DNA of 9,447 bases from Hyphomonas sp. UBA5111. Its GTDB lineage: Bacteria > Pseudomonadota > Alphaproteobacteria > Caulobacterales > Hyphomonadaceae. Position numbers and translations under genes: made by a program. Shown piece by piece: positions 1 to 7,158 of the stretch (the stretch's first letter is position 1; every line of letters starts with the position of its first letter). The stretch covers positions 9,396 through 18,842 of the forward strand of contig DHZF01000158.1 of NCBI GenBank assembly GCA_002414505.1. The letters run 5' to 3'. The notes under the pieces are model-generated. The model saw only the letters and a program-made list of their open reading frames with translations. It made no database searches and was not told the origin of the DNA.

Positions 1-32
1 AACGCTGGCATCAATCATTAAAGGGACCAAAC

Positions 33-1661
33 ATGAAATATCTGCTCACAGGCGTTGCCGCCATCGCCATGCTTACGGCTTGCGGGGACAAAGACAAGCC
101 GGTTGACGCTGCAGGCTCCGAATATGCCAGCGATGCCGCAAAGGACGTCAAGGCGCGTAAGGGCGATCCGGCAACAGCCCCTCAGGCGCTTGCCGCCCTT
201 TCTTTCGACCAGTCGGCCGATAGCCGCATTTCCTTCGGCAGCAGCAAAGTGGACGGAGACAAGGCGGTTTTCACCGATGTGACCCTGCTGGCCGCCGATG
301 ACGACGAGTCTGACGATGATGACGGTGCCCACCTCTCCGGCGCCGATGTGAAGGCGAAGAAACTCGAATTTGACGGCCTCGCCATGATTGACGGCAAGGC
401 CAGCTTCTCCAAAATGGTCATGTCCGACATTTCTCTGGTTCCGACGGATCCAGAAGAGGCGGAAGAGGGCAGCGCGTCCATCGGCTCGATCGAACTGGTG
501 AACCCGTCGCCTGAACTGGCCGCCTGGGTTGCCAGCGTGTTCGCGGATGCCGAACCGGCTGACATGCCGACCGGCGCGGCGCTCGCCTTTGACCTGTGGT
601 CAATGAACGACATGAACATGCAGATCAACGAGGAGGATGGCCAGAACGGTACGTTCCTCGTGGACGCGATTTCGGTCACCGGCATGAAGGATCAAAAAGC
701 TGCCGAAATGCATCTGAAAGGTCTGAAGTTCGACATGTTTGATCCGGAGGATGACACCACGGTCAAGGCGAATGTCGGCAATGTCGATATTCGCGGCTTT
801 GACTGGTCAGTCTTTGCCCCGCAAGAAGGGGAAGATCTGGAAGACAGCTTCGAGTCCGGCTTCATGTCAGGCCTGAACCCGAAAGACCCGGCCAATCCAG
901 GCTACAAGTCGATCAGCTTGAAAGACCTGAATTTCGACGTGTCCGGAGTCAATTTCGACATGCCGTCGCTTGTGTCCAATGTCAGCCATGACAAGCAAGG
1001 CCGCGCGGTGAAAGTGGTCACAGAGCCGGTCAAGATGGTGCTCAATGCCGGAGACGGCGAACTGGGCCAGCAATTGGGCGCGCAGCTGGCGACGCTGGGT
1101 TATGAAAAACTGGAACTGACCATGGCCAGTGAACAGGGCTATGATCCGGATTCCGATCTTGTCACACTGGAAAAAGGCAAGAATTACTGGGAACTGAAAG
1201 ACGGCTTCCGGCTGAATTTTGGTGCCAAGTATGAAGGCGCCAGCGCTATGGCCGCAGCCCAGGCCGAGCAGAATCTCGACGCGGCAGATCCGTCCGCCAT
1301 GCTGGGCGAAGTGATGGACAAGCTGACCATTCACTCGCTCGACCTGTCGCTGGATGATGACGGCATCGTCAATCGCGCCTTCAACGCCTATGCGGCGCAA
1401 AGCGGAGAAGACCCGCAGCAGCTTCGCAATCAGACGGCTGGCCTTCTGGCCATGGCACCGATGATGGCGTCCGGCTCGGGCATTGACATGGAACTGGCCA
1501 CAGAAGCTTCTACGGCCCTGTCCAGCTTCATCACTGATCCGAAGACGCTGACCATCAAGCTGCAGCCTACGACACCGCTGAAAGTTTCGGAACTTGCAGA
1601 GGTCGAGGATCCTTCGACGCTGACCAAAGCGTCACTCGGCTTTTCCGCCACCAACGAATAG
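33..1661 (+). CDS. Acidic outer-membrane-type lipoprotein of unknown function
   Basis: I do not recognise a named family. The start is supported by a purine-rich ribosome site, AAGGGA at 21-26, six bases before the ATG. The protein begins with a short lipoprotein signal peptide: one lysine, a hydrophobic stretch, then the lipobox LTAC, so Cys17 should become the lipidated N-terminus. The next residues, Gly and Asp at +2 and +3, do not look like an inner-membrane (Asp+2) retention signal, which suggests the outer membrane. The 542-aa chain is strongly acidic and has a run of eight Asp/Glu with one Ser at residues 89-97. Short hydrophobic-alternating segments of the type LxFDGL or LKDLNFD recur along it, which suggests repeated beta-rich units. 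The C-terminal 150 residues are more helical. There is no catalytic motif that I can name. It has its own terminator and appears monocistronic, although its promoter lies outside the window. Confidence 0.88.
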   Translation: MKYLLTGVAAIAMLTACGDKDKPVDAAGSEYASDAAKDVKARKGDPATAPQALAALSFDQSADSRISFGSSKVDGDKAVFTDVTLLAADDDESDDDDGAHLSGADVKAKKLEFDGLAMIDGKASFSKMVMSDISLVPTDPEEAEEGSASIGSIELVNPSPELAAWVASVFADAEPADMPTGAALAFDLWSMNDMNMQINEEDGQNGTFLVDAISVTGMKDQKAAEMHLKGLKFDMFDPEDDTTVKANVGNVDIRGFDWSVFAPQEGEDLEDSFESGFMSGLNPKDPANPGYKSISLKDLNFDVSGVNFDMPSLVSNVSHDKQGRAVKVVTEPVKMVLNAGDGELGQQLGAQLATLGYEKLELTMASEQGYDPDSDLVTLEKGKNYWELKDGFRLNFGAKYEGASAMAAAQAEQNLDAADPSAMLGEVMDKLTIHSLDLSLDDDGIVNRAFNAYAAQSGEDPQQLRNQTAGLLAMAPMMASGSGIDMELATEASTALSSFITDPKTLTIKLQPTTPLKVSELAEVEDPSTLTKASLGFSATNE

Positions 1662-1681
1662 GATCAGCTGAATTCCTTGCG

Positions 1682-1720
1682 AAGCGCGCGCATCCCGGCT
1701 GGGTGCGCGCGCTTTTCTTT
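1682..1720 (+). terminator. Rho-independent terminator after the lipoprotein gene
   Basis: An 11-bp GC-rich stem (AAGCGCGCGCA at 1682-1692 pairing with TGCGCGCGCTT at 1704-1714) is extended, after a bulged T, by CCC/GGG closing a GGCT loop. It runs straight into TTTTCTTT. It lies 20 bases after the lipoprotein stop and 30 bases before the next start, so it should insulate the ymdB gene from the lipoprotein transcript. Confidence 0.88.
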
Positions 1721-1749
1721 ACTCACAGGTCGAGGCATAGACTTTCGCT

Positions 1750-2571
1750 ATGAAAATAGCCTTTTTTGGAGATGTGGTCGGAAAGCCGGGCCGGCAGGCT
1801 GTCCTGGACCATTTGCCCGGCCTGAAGGCGCGTTTGCGCCTCGATTTTGCGATCGTGAATGCCGAAAACTCTGCAGGTGGTTTCGGACTCACCAGCGCCA
1901 TTGCCGAGGAGTTCTTTGCCGCTGGTGCAGATTGCCTGACGCTTGGCGACCATGCCTGGGACCAGCGCGAGGCCCTGACCTATATCGAACGCGAGCCGCG
2001 CCTGTTGCGTCCGGCGAACTATCCTGCTGCGGCACAGGCCCCGGGGAAAGGGGCCAATCTGTTCAGCTTGCCGGACGGCCGGCGTGTCGGAGTGGTTCAG
2101 ATTCAGGGCAATGTCTTCATGAAGCAGACCCTGACCAACCCCTTTGCTGCCGTGGATGAAGCGCTTGATTCCATGCCGCTGGGCGCCGTAGCCGATGCCG
2201 TTATTGTCGACATGCATTGCGAGGCGACCAGTGAGAAAATGGCGATGGGGCACCATTGTGATGGCAGGGCCAGCCTGGTTGTCGGCAGCCATACCCACGT
2301 GCCGACAGCGGATACGATGATCCTTGAAGGCGGCACCGCCTACCAGACCGATGCCGGTATGTGCGGGGATTATGACAGCGTCATCGGGATGCAGAAGCAG
2401 ATCTCGCTGTACCGGTTCCAGACCCAATTGCCCGGCGAGCGATACCAGCCCGCCTTGGGGGAGGGGACGCTGTGCGGAACCTATATCGAGACCGACGACG
2501 CCACAGGACTGGCAACCCGGATCGAGGCCATCCGCATGGGTGGACGGTTGAGCGATTCGGTTCCAACCTGA
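1750..2571 (+). CDS. ymdB: YmdB-family metallophosphoesterase
   Basis: This is a 273-aa cytoplasmic calcineurin-like phosphoesterase of the YmdB/TIGR00282 family. The Bacillus and Deinococcus members bind two metals and hydrolyse 2',3'- or 3',5'-cyclic nucleotides. The family signature is complete from residue 1: FGDVVGKPGR with Asp8, NAEN with Glu39-Asn40, LGDHAWDQRE with Asp67-His68, DMHCEATSEK with His156, and GSHTHVPTAD with His181 and His183. The late motif TAYQTDAGMCGDYDSVIG is also present. The length matches the family and the ATG sits where family members normally start. There is no strong ribosome site; GAGG at 1733-1736 is 13 bases upstream, so initiation may be weak or nearly leaderless. 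The usual Asn of the GNH metal-ligand motif is Asp here, as far as I recall the family. Only 45 bases separate it from bphO. The physiological substrate in alphaproteobacteria is not known to me. Confidence 0.93.
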   Translation: MKIAFFGDVVGKPGRQAVLDHLPGLKARLRLDFAIVNAENSAGGFGLTSAIAEEFFAAGADCLTLGDHAWDQREALTYIEREPRLLRPANYPAAAQAPGKGANLFSLPDGRRVGVVQIQGNVFMKQTLTNPFAAVDEALDSMPLGAVADAVIVDMHCEATSEKMAMGHHCDGRASLVVGSHTHVPTADTMILEGGTAYQTDAGMCGDYDSVIGMQKQISLYRFQTQLPGERYQPALGEGTLCGTYIETDDATGLATRIEAIRMGGRLSDSVPT

Positions 2572-2616
2572 CGCCTCAGAAGGGCCGTCAAAGCCCTCAT
2601 CAAGGAAATTGCGGCG

Positions 2617-3195
2617 ATGGATACAATGACAACGCTCAGGCAAATTTTACGCGCTGGTACCGCCGACAGTCATGCCCGCGTGGATGACCTCATCAGCCAG
2701 CATGACCTGACCCGCCCTGACGGTTTGGCAGCTTTCCTGTCCATCAACCATCTGGCCTATTCTTGGCTTGCCGGGACGTTGCGCCCATATGCAGGATTCA
2801 CAGCCCCGCCCTTGCCGCTGGCGGACATAGAAGGCGATCTCGCCACGCTGGGAATGCCTGCTCCTGTCTGGCGCAACGCCCCCGCTATAAAGACAAATCA
2901 TCCAGTTGGGCTGATCTATGTTGTCGCTGGCAGCCGGCTTGGCGGTACGGTCTTGCACAAGCGCTGGCGAAAGGGTGAAGACCCACATGTTCAACGTGCA
3001 GGACGGTTCCTGAATCAGATGACAGACCGATCATGCTGGACAGCTTTTCTCGAACAAGTTTCAGCTGCATACATTGGCCAACCGGAGCGGAATGAGATAG
3101 TAGCTTCTGCAAATGCGTGCTTTTCGGTTTTCGAGGCAGCATGCCGGGAAATGACGAAAGAGACTGCCTATGGCCCGCCACAGCCCCGAGACTGA
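2617..3195 (+). CDS. bphO: BphO-type heme oxygenase (biliverdin-producing)
   Basis: This 192-aa soluble protein is expected to open heme to biliverdin IX-alpha, CO and iron, supplying the chromophore of the phytochrome encoded next. The expected landmarks are present: the proximal heme ligand His19 in the DSHARVD segment and the distal-helix glycine motif AGSRLGG at residues 104-110, followed by a basic KRWRKG patch. Length fits bacterial phytochrome-linked heme oxygenases. The ATG at 2617 has AGGA about ten bases upstream at 2603-2606; an in-frame ATG at 2626 is possible but less well placed. Its last 26 bases overlap the start of bphP in another frame, which implies co-transcription and probably translational coupling. 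A weak 5-bp hairpin (AGGGC/GCCCT, 2581-2597) without a T-run lies upstream and is unlikely to stop transcription from ymdB. The family assignment comes from motifs plus context. Confidence 0.9.
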   Translation: MDTMTTLRQILRAGTADSHARVDDLISQHDLTRPDGLAAFLSINHLAYSWLAGTLRPYAGFTAPPLPLADIEGDLATLGMPAPVWRNAPAIKTNHPVGLIYVVAGSRLGGTVLHKRWRKGEDPHVQRAGRFLNQMTDRSCWTAFLEQVSAAYIGQPERNEIVASANACFSVFEAACREMTKETAYGPPQPRD

Positions 3196-5728
3196 CGGGC
3201 CCGCGAGCGACGTCAATTTGACGAATTGCGACCGTGAACCCATTCACACGATCGGCCGCGTGCAATCGTTTGGCGCCCTGATCTCCATGTCATCAGACTG
3301 GATCGTGAATCATGCCTCGGTCAATGTGGATCAATTCATTGGCATAGAGGCGCATGACCTGATCGGCCGCCGTCTATCCGATTGCCTGTCCGAACAGGCC
3401 TTGCTGCTGATCCGGTCGCGTATGCCGATGCTGGCCTCGCCGGATGCCGTCGAGCGTATCTTCGGTGTCGAACTGGCGGGCAATGGCAATCTGTTTGACC
3501 TGTCTCTCCACCTGTCCGGCAGGTCAATCGTGCTGGAGTTTGAGCCGCACAATGACGGTCACGATACAAATTACGTGAATTTCGTGCGCCCCATGGTCGA
3601 GCGTATCTCGCGCGCGGAAACTTCCCAGAAATTGTGTGACGATGCCGCCCGGCAAATGCGAAACCTGATCGGGTTCGACCGCATCATGGTCTACCGGTTC
3701 GCCGAAGATGGAACCGGCGAAGTCATTTCGGAATCGCTCAAGCCGGGGATGGAGAGTTTCAAGGGCCTGCATTATCCGGCCTCTGACATTCCAAAGCAGG
3801 CGCGCGCCCTCTATACAAGGAACCTGTTGCGCATCATTGCTGATGTCTCCGATCCCGGCGTGCCTATCCTCCCGGTTGTGAATCCGGAGGGCCTTCCGCT
3901 TGACCTGTCGATGAGCGGATTGCGGGCCGTGTCACCCATTCACCTTGAATATCTCGCCAATATGGGCGTCAAGGCGTCCCTGTCGATTTCAATCCTGAAG
4001 CGGGGCAAGCTTTGGGGGCTGTTCGCTTGCCATCACGAAACGCCTCGCACGCTAAGCTATGAAGTGCGCACGGCTGCGGAGCTGTTTGGCCAGCTTTTCT
4101 CTTTCGTGCTGGACCAGAAGGAATCAGACGAAGGGCGGGAAGAGCAGGGGCGTGCTCAGCTGTTACACGATCAGCTGATGGCCCAGCTCGCAGAAGATGC
4201 CTCCATCTCGGATAATTTCGAGACCATTATCAATGGCATCAGCTCGGTCATTCCTTATGATGGGGCGGTTGGCTGGGTTGAGGGCAAGTTTGAATCGACC
4301 GGGCATACGCCGACTAAGGAAGAATTTCTTGGTCTCGTGAATTTCCTCAACACGACGGCGGCAAGCCGGGTTTATCATAGTGATAGTCTGGCCAAAGTCT
4401 TTCCGACCGCTGCGGAGTTCGCGGACCGGGCGGCTGGTATGCTCGTTCTGCCGGTATCACGTGCGCCGCGAGACTATATTGTTCTCTTCCGGCGGGAGAT
4501 TGCGAAATCCGTCACTTGGGCCGGCAATCCGGACAAGCCCGTCTTGCAGGGCGCCCATGGGGATCGATTGACGCCGCGCAAGAGCTTTGAGGCCTGGCAA
4601 CAGATTGTGAGAAACACGTCGGCTCCTTGGCAGCCGCCCGAAATTCGTGCGGCGGAAGCGCTTCGTCTGACGCTCCTTGAAGTGGTCCTGCGGATGTCCG
4701 ATGCGGCTCTTCGTGACCGGGCCAAGGCGCAGGAGCATCAGGAGCTTCTGATTGCCGAGCTGAATCACCGTGTCCGGAATATTCTCAGCCTGATTGGCGG
4801 ACTGGTCGAGCAGAGCGGTACGGAAGCGCGGTCCATTTCCGAGTTCACGCATGTTGTGGGTGGCAGGATTCATGCGCTTAGCCGCGCGCACGACCTCATT
4901 ACGCGGGAGCAATGGGAGCCTGCTTCGGCGCGCGAACTGATCCGCATCGAAGCTGAAGCCTATCTCGGAGCGAATGCGGAGAAGGTCAAAATTCAGGGTC
5001 CGGACGTTCACTTGCGTCCCAAGGCCTTTACCGCCGTCTCCCTTGTCATACATGAGCTGTTGACGAATTCGGCAAAATACGGCGCGCTCAGCGAGGCGAG
5101 CGGAACTGTCCTGATCACATTTTCCCAACTTCCAGATGGAGGGATGGCGATTGAATGGCTCGAGACGGGTGGCCCCCCCATCCAGTCACCTCCACTGCGG
5201 CGGGGCTTTGGATCAACCATCATTGAGCGGTCGATTCCATATGAGCTGAGTGGCCGGGCCGAACTGAAATTTGCTGTGACGGGCGTGTCAGCACGCTTCG
5301 AGATTCCGGCTGCGCATTTTGATGGGTTCACGAATGCCATTCAGGACGGGGCAGCGACGATTCTGAGGGAAAAGGCCCGGCCCAGCCTGTCAGGTCAGGC
5401 GCTTGTGCTGGAAGACAATCTGATCATTGCAATGGATGCCGAAGACATGCTCGGCTCGCTTGGGGCAACCGAAGTCTTTGTGGCCGCCAATGTCCGTGAA
5501 GCGCTCGCGATTCTGGAAGAACATTCGATCCAGTTTGCCTTGCTGGATGTCAATCTCGGCTCCGAGACCAGTGAGCCGGTAGCGGAGGTACTGCACGCGC
5601 GCGGCATACATTTCGCCTTTGCGACCGGCTATGGGGATTCCATCGATCTGGCAAAACGGTACTCATCTGTGCCGGTTGTGAAGAAACCCTATGATGTGGC
5701 CTCCATTGAGGCGGCGCTACCGGGATAA
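3170..5728 (+). CDS. bphP: Bacteriophytochrome hybrid: PAS-GAF-PHY, HWE histidine kinase, receiver domain
   Basis: This 852-aa cytoplasmic red/far-red photoreceptor is predicted to bind biliverdin through Cys20 in NCDREPIH, the position used by bacteriophytochromes. The PAS part spans about residues 15-130. GAF spans about 140-310, with PASDIP at 203-208 (Asp206), Arg252, Ser255 and His258 in RAVSPIH, and CHH at 287-289. PHY spans about 325-510, with tongue motifs WAG at 450-452 and PRKSF at 469-473. An HWE-type transmitter follows: phospho-acceptor His533 in LNHRVRN, N-box HELLTNSAKYGAL from 628, the defining W-x-E at 663-665, and RGFGS at 678-682. A C-terminal receiver has Glu748-Asp749, phospho-acceptor Asp793 in LLDVNLG, and Lys839-Pro840. 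The order resembles Agrobacterium Agp2. There is no DNA-binding output domain, so a partner elsewhere is likely. The ATG overlaps bphO by 26 bases, with only a weak GAAAGAG ribosome site, consistent with coupling. Confidence 0.96.
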   Translation: MARHSPETDGPASDVNLTNCDREPIHTIGRVQSFGALISMSSDWIVNHASVNVDQFIGIEAHDLIGRRLSDCLSEQALLLIRSRMPMLASPDAVERIFGVELAGNGNLFDLSLHLSGRSIVLEFEPHNDGHDTNYVNFVRPMVERISRAETSQKLCDDAARQMRNLIGFDRIMVYRFAEDGTGEVISESLKPGMESFKGLHYPASDIPKQARALYTRNLLRIIADVSDPGVPILPVVNPEGLPLDLSMSGLRAVSPIHLEYLANMGVKASLSISILKRGKLWGLFACHHETPRTLSYEVRTAAELFGQLFSFVLDQKESDEGREEQGRAQLLHDQLMAQLAEDASISDNFETIINGISSVIPYDGAVGWVEGKFESTGHTPTKEEFLGLVNFLNTTAASRVYHSDSLAKVFPTAAEFADRAAGMLVLPVSRAPRDYIVLFRREIAKSVTWAGNPDKPVLQGAHGDRLTPRKSFEAWQQIVRNTSAPWQPPEIRAAEALRLTLLEVVLRMSDAALRDRAKAQEHQELLIAELNHRVRNILSLIGGLVEQSGTEARSISEFTHVVGGRIHALSRAHDLITREQWEPASARELIRIEAEAYLGANAEKVKIQGPDVHLRPKAFTAVSLVIHELLTNSAKYGALSEASGTVLITFSQLPDGGMAIEWLETGGPPIQSPPLRRGFGSTIIERSIPYELSGRAELKFAVTGVSARFEIPAAHFDGFTNAIQDGAATILREKARPSLSGQALVLEDNLIIAMDAEDMLGSLGATEVFVAANVREALAILEEHSIQFALLDVNLGSETSEPVAEVLHARGIHFAFATGYGDSIDLAKRYSSVPVVKKPYDVASIEAALPG

Positions 5729-5741
5729 ACCCGGAGCCCGT

Positions 5742-5763
5742 CCCCGCGCCCGAGGGCGCGGGG
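5742..5763. terminator. GC-rich hairpin between convergent bphP and peroxiredoxin genes
   Basis: A perfect 9-bp stem (CCCCGCGCC at 5742-5750 with GGCGCGGGG at 5755-5763) closes a CGAG loop in the 42-base gap between two convergent stop codons. No T-run follows on either strand, so this is not a textbook intrinsic terminator. Its placement suggests a bidirectional transcription barrier or 3'-end-protecting structure. A second small hairpin, CCGGG/CCCGG (5720-5734), spans the bphP stop codon. Confidence 0.5.
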
Positions 5764-5770
5764 GGAGCGC

Positions 5771-6409
5771 CTATTTATTCGGTTGCGGTGTGTAGCGCAG
5801 GTACGGTTTCACGGCCTTGTAGCCCTTCGGGAAAAGACGTTCGATCTCATTCGGGTCTGTCAGGGACGGAACGATGATGACGTCGTCCCCATCCGTCCAG
5901 TTCACCGGCGTGGCGACCTTGTGGCCATCGGTCAGCTGGAGGCTGTCGATCAGGCGCAGGATCTCGTCAAAATTCCGGCCTGCGCTCGGGGGATAGATGA
6001 TCGAGGCGCGAATTTTCTTGTTCGGATCGACCACATAGACAGCCCTGACCGTGACCTTGGCGTCGGCATTTGGGTGGATCATATTGTACAATGTCGCGAC
6101 GCTGCGGTCAGGATCGGCAATGATCGGAAACTGGACGCTGGTGTTCTGCGTTTCTTCGATGTCGGAGATCCATCTTTTGTGATCTTCCAGACTGTCGACG
6201 GAGATCACCAGGGCCTTTGCGCCGCGTTTCGCGAACTCGTCCTTCAGTTTCGCTGTATAGCCGAGCTCTGTGGTACAGACGGGCGTGAAATCTGCGGGGT
6301 GGGAAAAGAACACGACCCAGTCATCCCCGGCCCATTCATGAAAGCGAATGGGGCCTTCTGTCGTGTTGGCTTCAAAATCCGGGGCGACGTCGCCAATCAG
6401 AAGGCTCAT
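5771..6409 (-). CDS. 1-Cys peroxiredoxin, Prx6 subfamily
   Basis: This 212-aa cytosolic thiol peroxidase is predicted to reduce hydrogen peroxide and organic hydroperoxides. The peroxidatic Cys45 lies in the PxxxTxxC site (Pro38, Thr42, Cys45) with the Prx6-type sequence PVCTTE. It is the only cysteine in the protein, so there is no internal resolving cysteine and an external thiol reductant must recycle it. The long C-terminal part with ATPVNWTDGDDVIIVP is characteristic of Prx6 homologues and fits their 210-225 aa length. The reading frame is open for 51 more codons upstream, but I chose the ATG at 6409. It begins the conserved MSLLIGDVAPDF segment and has a good AGGAG ribosome site about nine bases before it, whereas the longer form would overlap the divergent gene. 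It converges with bphP and diverges from the SixA-like gene; peroxide-responsive control is plausible but not shown. Confidence 0.95.
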   Translation of the reverse strand: MSLLIGDVAPDFEANTTEGPIRFHEWAGDDWVVFFSHPADFTPVCTTELGYTAKLKDEFAKRGAKALVISVDSLEDHKRWISDIEETQNTSVQFPIIADPDRSVATLYNMIHPNADAKVTVRAVYVVDPNKKIRASIIYPPSAGRNFDEILRLIDSLQLTDGHKVATPVNWTDGDDVIIVPSLTDPNEIERLFPKGYKAVKPYLRYTPQPNK

Positions 6410-6476
6410 ATTACCATACTCCTGTCTCTTGATTTCTGACCGGAAAATGGTGCCTAAGAGGAAGCAATCCAATGCG

Positions 6477-6494
6477 CGACATCTCAAGCTGTCG
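6477..6494. promoter_or_regulatory. Imperfect 18-bp dyad in the divergent promoter region
   Basis: CGACATCT and AGCTGTCG form 8-base inverted arms with one mismatch around a central CA. The dyad lies in the 126-base space between the divergent peroxiredoxin and SixA-like starts, where an operator for either or both genes would sit. I do not recognise the regulator, and a short dyad like this could occur by chance. Confidence 0.3.
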
Positions 6495-6535
6495 ATAAGT
6501 TTTTCTAATGCCCGACCCGGGAAGAAGGAATTGGA

Positions 6536-7066
6536 ATGAAACGCCTGATCCTGATGCGGCATGCCAAGACAGAGCCTTGGGGCGAGGGGGTCGATGATTT
6601 CAGCCGCGCGCTGACGCCGAGAGGCAAGGAGGACGCTCAGCGCATGGCCGAGGAATTGGTGGCCATGGGGTGGAGCCCGGAGCGCATCCTGGTGTCCAGC
6701 GCCCGGCGGGCCCGTGAAACCTGTTCAGAAGTGGCCAAAGTGGTCGAAGGGGAAAAGGTCCGGCCGATGGAGTCGCTCTATTTGTCCGGTGTGCGCGGCC
6801 TGACCGAAGCAGTCTGTCACAATGACGGGGCGGGCACGCTTATGGTGATTGGCCACAATCCGGGCCTGCATGATTTCTCGATGGAAATTCTGCGTGAAGC
6901 GGGCAGCCGGGATCATCAGGAGTCGATCCGGTTGATCGAGAAATTTCCGACGAGCTGCTGCGCCTTGTTCGAGAGTGACGAGGAGGGGGCGTTCGTGCCG
7001 GCCCATTTCCGTCTTGCTCAAATTCTGCGGGCGAAGGATTTCCGCGAAGCAGATGCAAATTCCTGA
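6536..7066 (+). CDS. SixA-like histidine phosphatase family protein
   Basis: This 176-aa cytoplasmic protein belongs to the histidine phosphatase (phosphoglycerate mutase-like) superfamily, in the short SixA branch. SixA removes phosphate from phosphohistidine, for example on Hpt domains of phosphorelays. The catalytic RHA motif near the N-terminus gives Arg8 and the phospho-accepting His9. SSARRARET (54-62) supplies a further conserved phosphate-pocket arginine, and VIGHNPG carries the second histidine, His107. Length is slightly above the roughly 160 aa of E. coli SixA. The start is firm: AAGGA at 6525-6529 lies six bases before the ATG. It is transcribed divergently from the peroxiredoxin gene and has no downstream partner on its strand. 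The superfamily is certain. The phosphohistidine specificity is inferred, because similar short proteins act on small phosphometabolites. Confidence 0.9.
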   Translation: MKRLILMRHAKTEPWGEGVDDFSRALTPRGKEDAQRMAEELVAMGWSPERILVSSARRARETCSEVAKVVEGEKVRPMESLYLSGVRGLTEAVCHNDGAGTLMVIGHNPGLHDFSMEILREAGSRDHQESIRLIEKFPTSCCALFESDEEGAFVPAHFRLAQILRAKDFREADANS

Positions 7067-7069
7067 TAC

Positions 7070-7097
7070 AAAAAAGCCCTGCCGGTGAAGGCAGGGC
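7070..7097 (-). terminator. Rho-independent terminator of the UrcA-like gene
   Basis: A perfect 8-bp stem, GCCCTGCC (7076-7083) with GGCAGGGC (7090-7097), closes a GGTGAA loop. Read on the minus strand it is followed immediately by six T (A's at 7070-7075 on the plus strand), so it terminates leftward transcription, 61 bases past the UrcA-like stop. For the plus-strand SixA-like gene it lacks a T-run and could only be a weak barrier. Confidence 0.85.
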
Positions 7098-7158
7098 AAG
7101 AAGCCGGATCGGGCAGGCGAGGTGAGAGAGGCTGGAAGCCTGCCAGGCCTGGCCCAGA

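Noticed and set aside
867..1400. 177-codon open frame antisense to the lipoprotein gene
   Set aside because: The forward frame has a ribosome site, lipobox and a terminator after it, while the reverse frame has none of these.
1723..2643. 306-codon open frame antisense to ymdB
   Set aside because: It is the exact complement of a gene with full family motifs. Its translation has no recognisable domain, and such long shadows are common in GC-rich DNA.
4457..5128. 223-codon open frame antisense to bphP
   Set aside because: It lies wholly opposite the PHY/HWE kinase part of a well-supported gene and has no family features.
6410..6562. 51-codon N-terminal extension of the peroxiredoxin
   Set aside because: The conserved family N-terminus and an AGGAG ribosome site both point to the ATG at 6409. 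The longer form would overlap the divergent SixA-like gene.
7142..7153. 12-bp perfect palindrome GCCAGGCCTGGC just past the UrcA-like stop
   Set aside because: Short and composed of common GC-rich words, with no associated element, so probably chance or a minor mRNA structure.
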